64,000 bases of DNA from CAVUAT01 sp963848045 (GTDB taxonomy: Bacteria > Actinomycetota > Thermoleophilia > Solirubrobacterales > 70-9). The notes below the pieces were generated by a model that did no database searches, was not told where the DNA came from, and saw only the letters and a program-made list of their open reading frames with translations. The stretch lies in contig CAWKCC010000005.1 in NCBI GenBank assembly GCA_963848045.1, positions 62,001 to 126,000 on the forward strand, read 5' to 3'. The first letter of the stretch is position 1. The number at the start of each line of letters is the position of its first letter. Below, one piece after another: positions 27,192 to 34,674 of the stretch. A program made the translations under genes and the position numbers.

Positions 27192-27293
27192 CCGGCTCTC
27201 CGGCGCGGGCAGGCCGTGGCCGGCCGGGATGATCGCCTCGGCAAGCGTGCGCAGCGTTCGCTGCTCGGCGGCCCCGAGCCCCGGCGAGCGCCT

Positions 27294-27734
27294 TCAACCA
27301 GGGGCGGCCGGCTCGCCGACACGGCCTGCGAGCACGTAGAGCAGCAGCGCCGCGCCCACCAGCGAGCCGTCGACGATGCCGTTCAGCAGATACGCGAAGA
27401 CGTCGTCCTGGGCGAAGAAGACCAGAGAGCTGAGCGACGAGGCGGCCTTGCCGGCCGCAAGCGCCAGCAGCATCGGGCGGTAGCGGACCACGTCCGAGGC
27501 GGTGATCAGCGCCAGGAAGGTGATCACGACCATGTAGGCGAAGCCGAGGGAGAGCCACAGCCGCTCGTCGGTCTCGGGCGCCGGGGCGAAGTCGCCGAAA
27601 TGCTCGCCGAGCTCGGTCACCCGGGCGAGCGTCCCGTCGGGCCAGGCGATGAAGAAGAAGCCGACCAGCGCAAAGCCGCCGGCCATCAGCATCAGGCTGA
27701 GGCGGATGAAGCGCTCGGACTTCTCGGCCCTCAT
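27294..27734 (-). CDS. Four-helix membrane protein
   Basis: The 146 residues contain four predicted TM helices (LSLMLMAGGFALVGFFFIAW, WLSLGFAYMVVITFLALITA, PMLLALAAGKAASSLSSLVFF and NGIVDGSLVGAALLLYVLAG). No motif was recognised. It is directly upstream of the GMC oxidoreductase and its TGA is in the same frame as that gene. The pair probably forms an operon, and this protein could anchor or serve the oxidoreductase (inference). On the minus strand TAGGAT ends 9 nt before the ATG, the leaderless geometry. Confidence 0.75.
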   Translation of the reverse strand: MRAEKSERFIRLSLMLMAGGFALVGFFFIAWPDGTLARVTELGEHFGDFAPAPETDERLWLSLGFAYMVVITFLALITASDVVRYRPMLLALAAGKAASSLSSLVFFAQDDVFAYLLNGIVDGSLVGAALLLYVLAGRVGEPAAPG

Positions 27735-27743
27735 CGTGCCGCG

Positions 27744-27749
27744 ATCCTA
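27744..27749 (-). promoter_or_regulatory. Leaderless-type -10 box for the 27734 membrane gene
   Basis: TAGGAT (minus strand) lies 9 nt before the ATG. It forms a divergent pair with the gatC box at 27770. Confidence 0.45.
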
Positions 27750-27769
27750 GTCCCGATCGGGGCGGCGCC

Positions 27770-27775
27770 TAGAAT
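27770..27775 (+). promoter_or_regulatory. Leaderless-type -10 box for gatC
   Basis: TAGAAT lies 7 nt before the ATG at 27783. Confidence 0.5.
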
Positions 27776-27782
27776 CACGCCG

Positions 27783-28067
27783 ATGATCGACCGTGAGCAG
27801 GTTCTGCACGTCGCGCGGCTGGCGAGGCTGCGGCTGACCGACGAGGAGGTCGAGAGGATGTCCTCCGAGCTCAGCGGCATCCTCGACCACGTTGAGCGCA
27901 TCGCAGCGCTGGATCTCGATGACGTCGAGCCGACCTCGCACGTGATCGAACTCGAGAACGTGCTGCGCCCCGATCAGCCGCGTCCGAGCTGGCCGCGCGA
28001 GACGATGGTCGAGCTCGCGCCGGACCCCGCCGACGGCGCCTTCCGCGTGCCCTCGCCACAGGCCTAG
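27783..28067 (+). CDS. gatC: Aspartyl/glutamyl-tRNA amidotransferase subunit C
   Basis: GatC is the small scaffold subunit of the GatCAB amidotransferase. The 94 residues show the typical opening (MIDREQVLHVARLARLRLTDEEVERMSSELSGILDHVERI) and the central LDLDDVEPTSHV with the LRPDQPRPSW stretch before the C-terminus. It is the first gene of gatC-gatA-zincin-gatB. A -10 box 7 nt upstream indicates a leaderless transcript. Confidence 0.95.
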   Translation: MIDREQVLHVARLARLRLTDEEVERMSSELSGILDHVERIAALDLDDVEPTSHVIELENVLRPDQPRPSWPRETMVELAPDPADGAFRVPSPQA

Positions 28068-28071
28068 TCGG

Positions 28072-29547
28072 GTGAGCGAGCTGCTCGAGCTGACGGTCGC
28101 TGAGGCGGCCGAGCAGATCCGATCCGGCGAGCTGGCTCGGGGGGAGTACCTGGAGGCCTACCGCGAGGCGGCCGGGTCCGACGCGCTGAACGCCTACCTG
28201 TGGACTGAGGACGGCGATCCCGAGGCCCGCCCGCCGGCGGGCACCGAGGCGAGCGGCGACGGCGGCCTGGCCGGGATCCCTGTCGCGGTCAAGGACATCT
28301 TCTGCACCGAGGGCGTCGAGACCACAGCGGGCTCGCGGATCCTCGAGGGCTACGTGCCTCCCTACACGGCGACCGCGGTGCGCAAGCTGCGGGCCGCCGG
28401 CGCGGGGGTGCTGGGCAAGACCAACATGGACGAGTTCGCGATGGGCTCCTCCAACGAGAACTCGGGCTACGGCCCGGTCCGCAACCCGTGGGACACCTCG
28501 CGCGTGCCGGGAGGCTCCTCGGGCGGCTCGGCGGCGGCGGTCGCCGGCAGGCTCGCTCCGTGCGCGATCGGCACCGACACCGGCGGCTCGATCCGCCAAC
28601 CGGCCTCGCTCTGCGGGATCGTCGGGCTGAAGCCGACCTACGGCGCGATCTCGCGATACGGACAGATCGCCTTCGCGTCCTCGCTCGACCAGTGCGGCCC
28701 CCTGACGCGCGACGTCACCGACGCGGCGCTGCTGCTGCGCGCGATGGAGGGCCGCGACCCCTGCGACTCGACCGCGACGGGTATCGAGGGGGGCGTCGAG
28801 CTGCCGTCCCGCGAGGACCTCAAGGGGCTCAGCTTCGGCATCCCGCGCGAGCTTGCCGGCGACGCCGAGGGGATCGAGCTTGGGGTGGGCGAGACCTTCG
28901 AGCGCACCGTCGCCCTGATCGAGCAGCTGGGCGGAGAGATCTCCGAGACTGAGCTGCCGCACGCCGCTCACGGGATCTCCGCCTACTACGTGCTGGCCCC
29001 CGCCGAGGCGTCCTCGAACCTGGCCCGCTACGACGGGGTCCGCTTCGGCCTGCGCACCGATTCAGCGGACCTGACCGAGATGTATGAGCGGACCCGGCAC
29101 GACGGCTTCGGCGCCGAGGTCAAGCGACGCATCATGCTCGGCACCTACGCGCTCTCCTCGGGCTATTACGACGCGTACTACGGCCGCGCGCAGCGCGTGC
29201 GGACGAAGATCACCGAGGACTTCGCGACGGCGTTCGAGCGCTTCGACTACGTGGTCACGCCCACCTCGCCCAGCGTCGCCTTCGAGCTGGGCGCACGCAC
29301 CGACGATCCGCTCTCGATGTACATGTGCGACTACTGCACGGTGCCGATGCCGCTGGCCGGCATACCGGCGATCTCGATTCCGGCCGGCCTCGCGAAACCC
29401 GATGGCGGCGGCCCAGAGCTTCCCGTCGGCTTCCAGATCGCCGGGCCCGCGTACAGCGAGAACGGGCTGCTCGACGTCGCCCATGCGCTGGAGCGCGCGA
29501 TTGGCTTCGACGGCCGGCCACCGGGCGTCGGTGGAGCCGCCCGGTGA
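28072..29547 (+). CDS. gatA: Aspartyl/glutamyl-tRNA amidotransferase subunit A
   Basis: GatA releases ammonia from glutamine for transamidation of Glu-tRNA-Gln or Asp-tRNA-Asn. The 491 residues carry the amidase signature with the Ser-cisSer-Lys triad: Lys74 in PVAVKDIF, Ser near 149 in VPGGSSGGSAAAVA and Ser near 173 in GTDTGGSIRQPAS. The lengths and spacings match known GatA. GTG 28072 is 4 bases after gatC. The stop overlaps the start of the zincin gene (GTGA). Confidence 0.96.
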   Translation: MSELLELTVAEAAEQIRSGELARGEYLEAYREAAGSDALNAYLWTEDGDPEARPPAGTEASGDGGLAGIPVAVKDIFCTEGVETTAGSRILEGYVPPYTATAVRKLRAAGAGVLGKTNMDEFAMGSSNENSGYGPVRNPWDTSRVPGGSSGGSAAAVAGRLAPCAIGTDTGGSIRQPASLCGIVGLKPTYGAISRYGQIAFASSLDQCGPLTRDVTDAALLLRAMEGRDPCDSTATGIEGGVELPSREDLKGLSFGIPRELAGDAEGIELGVGETFERTVALIEQLGGEISETELPHAAHGISAYYVLAPAEASSNLARYDGVRFGLRTDSADLTEMYERTRHDGFGAEVKRRIMLGTYALSSGYYDAYYGRAQRVRTKITEDFATAFERFDYVVTPTSPSVAFELGARTDDPLSMYMCDYCTVPMPLAGIPAISIPAGLAKPDGGGPELPVGFQIAGPAYSENGLLDVAHALERAIGFDGRPPGVGGAAR

Positions 29548-29834
29548 GCGATCCGCCGCTCAGCGACCGGGAGTGCGTGGAGGCGGTGCAGGACGCCCTG
29601 GAGATGCTGCCCCCCGAGATCGGCGAGCAGCTCACCGACGTCGCCGTGATCGTCGAGGACCGCCACCCGAGCGAGCACCTGATGGGCATCTACGATCCCT
29701 CCGGGGGGCTGCAACGGATCGTGATCTTCCGCGACACGCATCCCGACCGCGCCGAGGTGATCCGCACCGTGCTGCACGAGGTCGGCCACTACTTCGGGAT
29801 GGACGAGGCCCAGGTGGAGAGGCTGGGCCTGTGA
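29544..29834 (+). CDS. Minimal zincin metallopeptidase-family protein (PF06262-like)
   Basis: This 96-residue protein ends in the zinc-binding helix TVLHEVGHYFGMDEAQVERLGL (HEVGH at residues 78-82), the conserved core of the small metallopeptidase family first seen in Thermus TTHA0227. That family has the zincin core but lacks a large catalytic domain and has no firmly known substrate. GTG 29544 overlaps the gatA stop and the gene's own stop overlaps gatB's start, both as GTGA. So it is translationally coupled inside the gat operon. Whether it works with GatCAB is unknown. Confidence 0.88.
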   Translation: MSDPPLSDRECVEAVQDALEMLPPEIGEQLTDVAVIVEDRHPSEHLMGIYDPSGGLQRIVIFRDTHPDRAEVIRTVLHEVGHYFGMDEAQVERLGL

Positions 29835-31276
29835 GCGCCGCCTACGAGTCCGTGATCGGGCTGGAGATCCACGTGCAGCTCTCGACCCGGACGAAGATGT
29901 TCTGCGCCTGCGAGCTCAGCTTCGGCGACGAGCCGAACGCGCACACCTGCCCCGTCTGCCTGGGGCACCCGGGCACGCTGCCCACGATCAACGAGCAGGC
30001 GATCCGCTACGGGCTGATGATCGCCGCAGCGCTCGGCTGCGAGGTCGCGCCCCGCTCCGAGTTCGCGCGCAAGAACTACTTCTATCCCGATCTGCCCAAG
30101 GGCTACCAGATCAGCCAGTTCGACCTGCCGCTCGCCGTCGGCGGCGAGCTGGCCGGCGTCGGCATCACCCGGGTCCATCTCGAGGAGGACGCCGCCAAGC
30201 TGATCCACGTCGGCGACTCCGGCCGCATCCACGGCTCGGGTGCCTCGCTGGTCGACTTCAACCGCGGCGGCACCCCGCTGGTCGAGATCGTCACCGAGCC
30301 CGACATCCGCAGCGCCGCGCAGGCTCGCGAGTGGGCCCAGCTGCTGCGCGCGACGCTGCGCCAGCTGGGGGTCTCGGACGTGAACATGGAGGAGGGCAGC
30401 CTGCGGGTGGACGGCAACATCTCGCTGCGTCCCGCCGGCAGCGACGAGCTGGGCGTCAAGGCCGAGCTCAAGAACATGAACAGCTTCCGCTTCCTCGAGC
30501 GCGGCATCGAGGCCGAGCTGGAGCGCCAGCGCGCCCTGCTCGGTTCCGGCCAGGAGGTCGAGCAGGAGACCCTGCACTACCACCCCGAGGACGGCTCCCT
30601 GACACCGCTTCGCTCCAAGGAGTACGCGCACGACTACCGCTACTTCCCCGAGCCCGACCTTGTCCCGGTCGCGCCCACCGAGGCGATGGTCGCCGAGGCG
30701 CGCGAGGCATTGCCCGAGCTTCCGGCCGCCCGGCGCGAGCGGCTGGTGGAGGAGGTGGGGCTATCCGAGGATGCCGCCTCGATGCTGGCCTTCCAGGCGC
30801 CCTACGGCGAGTTCTTCGAGCGCGCCCTGGCGGCAGCAGGTGACGGCGCCTCGGCGACCGCGATCGCGAACTGGGTGACGGGCGAGCTCGTCGCGGCGCT
30901 GCGCGAGGAGGGAGCGGGCGAGGATGATCCGACTGCCTCGCGGGCCACCCCGGAGGCCGTCGCCTCGCTGGCGGGCCTGGTCGAGTCGCGCACGATCTCG
31001 CACGGATCGGGCAAGCGGGTGCTGGCGAGGCTCGTCGCCGAGGGTGGCGACCCGGCCGAGATCGTCGAGGCTGAAGGCTTGGGGCAGATCTCGGACGAGG
31101 GCGAGCTGGCGGGCATCGTCGAGGCCGCGATCGCGGCCGAGCCCGAAGCGGCCGAGGCGATCCGGGGCGGCAACGCCAAGGCCGCGGGCCGCATCATGGG
31201 CCGCGTGATGAAGGAGACCCAGGGACGCGCTGACGGTGGCGAGGTCCAGCGACTGATCCGGGAGCGCCTGGGCTGA
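29831..31276 (+). CDS. gatB: Aspartyl/glutamyl-tRNA amidotransferase subunit B
   Basis: GatB is the kinase/transamidase subunit that activates the misacylated tRNA with ATP. The 481 residues start SAAYESVIGLEIHVQLSTRTKMFC and include the zinc-binding CACE...CPVCLGHPG. They continue with KNYFYPDLPKGYQISQFD, DFNRGGTPLVEIV, the Lys-rich KAELKNMNSFRF, and the tail domain ending in the tRNA-binding GGNAKAAGRIMGRVMKET segment. GTG 29831 overlaps the previous stop; its TGA overlaps the next ATG. Confidence 0.96.
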   Translation: MSAAYESVIGLEIHVQLSTRTKMFCACELSFGDEPNAHTCPVCLGHPGTLPTINEQAIRYGLMIAAALGCEVAPRSEFARKNYFYPDLPKGYQISQFDLPLAVGGELAGVGITRVHLEEDAAKLIHVGDSGRIHGSGASLVDFNRGGTPLVEIVTEPDIRSAAQAREWAQLLRATLRQLGVSDVNMEEGSLRVDGNISLRPAGSDELGVKAELKNMNSFRFLERGIEAELERQRALLGSGQEVEQETLHYHPEDGSLTPLRSKEYAHDYRYFPEPDLVPVAPTEAMVAEAREALPELPAARRERLVEEVGLSEDAASMLAFQAPYGEFFERALAAAGDGASATAIANWVTGELVAALREEGAGEDDPTASRATPEAVASLAGLVESRTISHGSGKRVLARLVAEGGDPAEIVEAEGLGQISDEGELAGIVEAAIAAEPEAAEAIRGGNAKAAGRIMGRVMKETQGRADGGEVQRLIRERLG

Positions 31277-32610
31277 TGGCTCACGAGGTCGTGATCGCGG
31301 GCGGAGGCTTCGCGGGGATGACCTGCGCGCGTGATCTCGAGCGCCTGCTGCCCAATCAGTCGGCTCGGCTGTCGCTGGTCAACGACGTCAACTTCATCCT
31401 CTACACGCCGTTCCTGCCCGAGGCCGCGGCGGGGATGCTCGAGCCCAGGCACGTGGTCACCCCGTTGCGCGAGGTGCTGAAGCGCACCGATCTGCGGCTC
31501 GGCGCCGTCGTCGGCCATGACCCGGCGGCCCGGACCGTGGTGCTGCGCGACCATGACGGAGAGGCCGAGGAGCTGCGCTACGACCAGCTCGTGCTTGCGG
31601 TCGGCTCGGTATCGCGCACCGTGCCGGTGCCCGGTCTCGACGAGCACGCGATCGGCTTCAAGAGCCTCGCCGATGCCATCTGGCTTCGCAACCACGTGAT
31701 CGAGACGCTTGAGATGGCCAACGCGAGCGAGGACCCCGCCCGGCGCGAGCAGCTGCTCAGCTACGTCTTCGTCGGCGGCGGCTACGCGGGGCTCGAGGCG
31801 GTCGCCGAGCTCCAGGACTTCGCGGCCGACGCGCTGGAGAGCTACCCGCGCGCCCGCCTGCAGGGGATGCGCTGGCTCCTGGTTGAAGCCGCCGACCGGG
31901 TGCTTCCGGAGATCGACGAGAAGCTGGCCGACTACGCCGTCAGCGAGCTGCGCGGGCGCGGCATCGAGGTCAGGCTGGGCACGACGCTCGACTCGGTCGA
32001 GGCCGAGAGCGTGCGGCTCTCGACCGGCGAGGTGGTGCCGACCAGGACCGTGGTCTGGACCGCCGGCGTCAGACCGCACCCGAGCCTGGCCAACCTCGCG
32101 ATGCCGCTCGACGAGCGCGGTCGCGTCAGGGTCGATGATCACCTGCGGGTCCAAGGCCTCGACGGGGTCTGGGCGATCGGCGATTGCGCCGCCGTGCCCG
32201 ACCCCGACGGAGGTCTGGCGCCGCCGACCGCACAGCACGGCATCAGGCAGGCGCACGTCGCGGCGACCAACGTGGCCGGCGCCCTCGCGGGCGATTCGCC
32301 CGTTCGCTATCGCTACTCGGGAAGCAGCGCCTTCGTCAACCTCGGCCGCTACAAGGCCGTGGGGCGGATCGGGCGGCGCACCTTCTCGGGCTTCCCGGCT
32401 TGGTGGATGGCGCGCACCTACCACCTCAGCCAGATCCCCGGGATGTTCCGCAAGCTTCGCGCCGTGATCGACTGGACGGTCAGCCTGCCGTTCTCGCGGG
32501 ATCTCTCCGAGGTCGGCTCGATCGGGCATCCCCACCTGCTGCGCGAGGAGCAATACGAAGCCGGCGGCAGTCATCGCCCTGTTGGAGCGGCGGCCCCGCG
32601 CCCCGACTGA
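31276..32610 (+). CDS. ndh: Type II NADH dehydrogenase-like NAD(P)/FAD oxidoreductase
   Basis: This single-subunit, non-proton-pumping dehydrogenase would pass electrons from NADH to quinone at the membrane face. The 444 residues show the FAD motif VIAGGGFAGMTCARDLE at the N-terminus, the second nucleotide motif YVFVGGGYAGLEAVAELQD near 165-180, and the third FAD-binding WAIGDCAAVPDPDG near 300. The C-terminal part includes an amphipathic helix set rather than a TM anchor. The menaquinone genes of this window would supply its acceptor. It overlaps gatB (TGATG). An alternative role as another FAD/NAD disulfide-type reductase is less likely, since no CxxxxC redox pair is present. Confidence 0.88.
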   Translation: MAHEVVIAGGGFAGMTCARDLERLLPNQSARLSLVNDVNFILYTPFLPEAAAGMLEPRHVVTPLREVLKRTDLRLGAVVGHDPAARTVVLRDHDGEAEELRYDQLVLAVGSVSRTVPVPGLDEHAIGFKSLADAIWLRNHVIETLEMANASEDPARREQLLSYVFVGGGYAGLEAVAELQDFAADALESYPRARLQGMRWLLVEAADRVLPEIDEKLADYAVSELRGRGIEVRLGTTLDSVEAESVRLSTGEVVPTRTVVWTAGVRPHPSLANLAMPLDERGRVRVDDHLRVQGLDGVWAIGDCAAVPDPDGGLAPPTAQHGIRQAHVAATNVAGALAGDSPVRYRYSGSSAFVNLGRYKAVGRIGRRTFSGFPAWWMARTYHLSQIPGMFRKLRAVIDWTVSLPFSRDLSEVGSIGHPHLLREEQYEAGGSHRPVGAAAPRPD

Positions 32611-32634
32611 CCCATGCAGGGCTGAGGGGCGGAT

Positions 32635-32661
32635 CTCCGCGGGGAATCCATATTCCCGGAG
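32635..32661. terminator. Bidirectional terminator between ndh and the cupredoxin gene
   Basis: CTCCG and GGAAT on the left pair with ATTCC and CGGAG on the right, with a 3-nt bulge on the left and a CCAT loop. It lies between convergent genes. Confidence 0.6.
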
Positions 32662-32692
32662 GGCCCGATCGCATGCGGGAGAGGAGCTGGGG

Positions 32693-33304
32693 CTAGCGGA
32701 CCTCGAGCGTCGCGCTCATGCCCTGCTGTTCGTGCAGCAGCAGGTCACACCACAGGTACCAGGTGCCGGGGGCGAGGCTGAAGGTGTCCGATGCCTGCAT
32801 GCCCGGGGGCACCTCGAAAGGCGAGGTATCCGGGAGCCGCTTCACCGCCGGGTCGCTCTCGCTCGTCCCCAGCGGGCGCAGGAAGACGTGATGGGGGTCC
32901 TCTCCCTGGTTGTTGAGCTCGATGCTGACGCTGCCTGCGGTGACGCAGGGGCGAGACAACGTGTAGCGCGGCAGGCCACCGGAGTCGCGCGCCGTCACGC
33001 CCAGCGTGCTCGAGAGCTCGGGGCAGGGGGTCGGGGGCGGCGGCTCGCAGGTGGTCCAGCGGACGATCTTCTTGCGCTTGACCGTGACCAGCTTTCCCTT
33101 GCGCCGCACCTTCTTGCCTTTGACCCTGACCAGCTTCCCCTTGCGCCGCACCCTCTTTCGCTTCACCACCTTCTTCGAGTGCTGAACCGGAACGCAGGCC
33201 TCGGCGCTTGCGTAGGAAGGCCCCGCGGGCCCGCCGCTGCCCCCGGCGGCGATCAGTGCGGTCGCCGCCATTGCCGCCGTCGTGCCCAGGGCGGCCCGGA
33301 TCAC
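32693..33304 (-). CDS. Exported blue-copper (cupredoxin-like) protein with basic repeat linker
   Basis: The 203 residues start with a signal segment (AALGTTAAMAATALIAA). Residues 43-82 form a strongly basic linker of two 14-residue repeats (VRRKGKLVxVKxKK), encoded by a 42-bp tandem DNA repeat at 33079-33162. The C-terminal ~100 residues resemble a plastocyanin fold: His138/139 in DPHHVFLR, then Cys186, His191 and Met196 in WCDLLLHEQQGM. That Cys-x4-His-x4-Met order with the earlier His is the type 1 copper site. A role as a small electron carrier or copper protein outside the membrane is likely. GTG 33304 overlaps the DUF1501 gene's stop (GTGA), so the two are coupled. Confidence 0.8.
   Translation of the reverse strand: MIRAALGTTAAMAATALIAAGGSGGPAGPSYASAEACVPVQHSKKVVKRKRVRRKGKLVRVKGKKVRRKGKLVTVKRKKIVRWTTCEPPPPTPCPELSSTLGVTARDSGGLPRYTLSRPCVTAGSVSIELNNQGEDPHHVFLRPLGTSESDPAVKRLPDTSPFEVPPGMQASDTFSLAPGTWYLWCDLLLHEQQGMSATLEVR
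33079..33162 (-). repeat. 42-bp tandem repeat, two copies, in frame
   Basis: Copies are 33079-33120 and 33121-33162, differing at a few positions. They encode the two basic 14-residue repeats of the cupredoxin linker. Confidence 0.75.
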
Positions 33305-34659
33305 GGCGTGACCAGGTTGTAGCGGGGGAAGCCGGCCTCCCCGGGTATCAGCCCGGCGGGGTCCTCCTGCAGCCACTGCTCGAGCAGCGAGCAATACATC
33401 CCGCGGAAGTCCGAGGTCCAGAGCAGGTTGTCGTTCTGGTCGAGGCTGGCCAGCCCCGGGAACTGATCGACCATGGTGCCCACGGCCCGGCTGCCGATCA
33501 CGAAGGCGCATCCCGCGGCGCCGTGATCCGTGCCGGCGGAGCCGTTCTCGTCCGGGCGTCGGCCGAATTCGCTCCACGCCTCCATCAGCACCCGGTCGTC
33601 GAGCCCGCGAGCCTCCAGATCCCTCTGGAAGGCGAGGATCGCGTCACAGGTCCTGCCGAGGTTGTTGGAGAACGAGTTGGCCTGATCGGAATGGGTGTCA
33701 TAGCCGCCCGGCGCCGAGACGGTGACGCAGCTCAGCGGCAGGCCGGCGTCGATCAGCGCCGCCAGCCCCGCGAGCTTGCGGGCGAAGTTGGTGTTGGGGT
33801 AGGTGACCGGGCTGGTGAAGCCGCCGAACGAGGCGAGCTGCTCACGCAACTCGGCGGTCTGAGCGGTGGCGCGACGCACCTGTCCCATGGGCGGGGAGTC
33901 GGACGCGAAACTGCCGAAGTTGCCGAAGGCGTCGTACATCGGCGCGATCACCGGGTCGCTGACCTGATTGGTCCACATGTCGAAGTCGGTCGGGTCGTCG
34001 ACGGCGGCCACGGGCATCGTCGCCGTGGCGAGCATCGGCGAGAGCGTGCCGTCGAGCGAGAGGCCCTGCAGGGGGTTGTCCTCGCTGCCCGTGCGGTCGA
34101 TATAGCGCCCCAGCCACCCGGTGCGCGAGCCGACGTAGGTCTCGCCGATCTCGTAGTAGTGCCGTGAGGTGAAGTGCGACTGGTTCGGGCCCGTGTAGCC
34201 GATCGCCGGGAAGGTCGAGACCTTGCCCTCGGCGTGCAGAGCTGCGAGCGGCGTCGCGGCGGGATGCCAGCGCAGCGTCGGGTCCTCGCTGAAGGCGGTG
34301 CCCTCGGCGGGGCCGAGGGCGAGGCTGGGGCGCAGGCCGGCGTACTCGGGGTGCCCGGTCGGCGCCAGCAGGCTCATCGAGTCGATGCCGCCGTCGAAGA
34401 AGATCGAGACGAGCACGTTGCCGTTGGTCGCCGCGTTGGCGATCCCCTCCTCGAAGGCCGCCAGCGGGATCTTGCTGGCACCGAAGACGGCCAGCGCCAG
34501 CCCGGCGCTGCGCGAGAGGAAGGTGCGGCGCGAGAGCCCGGTGCCGGCGGGCACGGGCATGCCCGCCTCGATCGCCGGCAGGCCCTTGCCGGCCTCGGCC
34601 GCCGCGGCACGCATCAACTGCGATCGGGTGTAGTTGGAGCAGCAGTTGTGGGCGGCCAT
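33301..34659 (-). CDS. DUF1501 family protein with twin-arginine signal
   Basis: The 452 residues contain a Tat-type signal at residues 42-60 (GLSRRTFLSRSAGLALAVFG). The DUF1501 domain follows: NVLVSIFFDGGIDSMSLLAPTGHPEY, LALGP, LRWHPAATPLAALHAEGKV, FPAIGYTGPNQSHFTSRHYYEIG, APGGYDTHSDQ and EFGRRPDENGSAGTDHGAAGCAFVIG. DUF1501 belongs to the alkaline-phosphatase/sulfatase-like superfamily, and its genes nearly always sit beside DUF1800 genes, as here. The Asp/His blocks (FDGGIDS, TDHGAAG) would bind metal. Substrate unknown. The start ATG 34659 is 15 bases after the DUF1800 gene; the long pre-Tat stretch (41 residues) is unusual. Confidence 0.9.
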   Translation of the reverse strand: MAAHNCCSNYTRSQLMRAAAAEAGKGLPAIEAGMPVPAGTGLSRRTFLSRSAGLALAVFGASKIPLAAFEEGIANAATNGNVLVSIFFDGGIDSMSLLAPTGHPEYAGLRPSLALGPAEGTAFSEDPTLRWHPAATPLAALHAEGKVSTFPAIGYTGPNQSHFTSRHYYEIGETYVGSRTGWLGRYIDRTGSEDNPLQGLSLDGTLSPMLATATMPVAAVDDPTDFDMWTNQVSDPVIAPMYDAFGNFGSFASDSPPMGQVRRATAQTAELREQLASFGGFTSPVTYPNTNFARKLAGLAALIDAGLPLSCVTVSAPGGYDTHSDQANSFSNNLGRTCDAILAFQRDLEARGLDDRVLMEAWSEFGRRPDENGSAGTDHGAAGCAFVIGSRAVGTMVDQFPGLASLDQNDNLLWTSDFRGMYCSLLEQWLQEDPAGLIPGEAGFPRYNLVTP

Positions 34660-34674
34660 CGTCGGGCTCCTGGC

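Noticed and set aside
26145..27782. Long upstream extension of gatC through the GMC gene
   Set aside because: GatC starts at a standard position (MIDREQVLHVARLA) right after a -10 box; the extension is antisense to a clear oxidoreductase.
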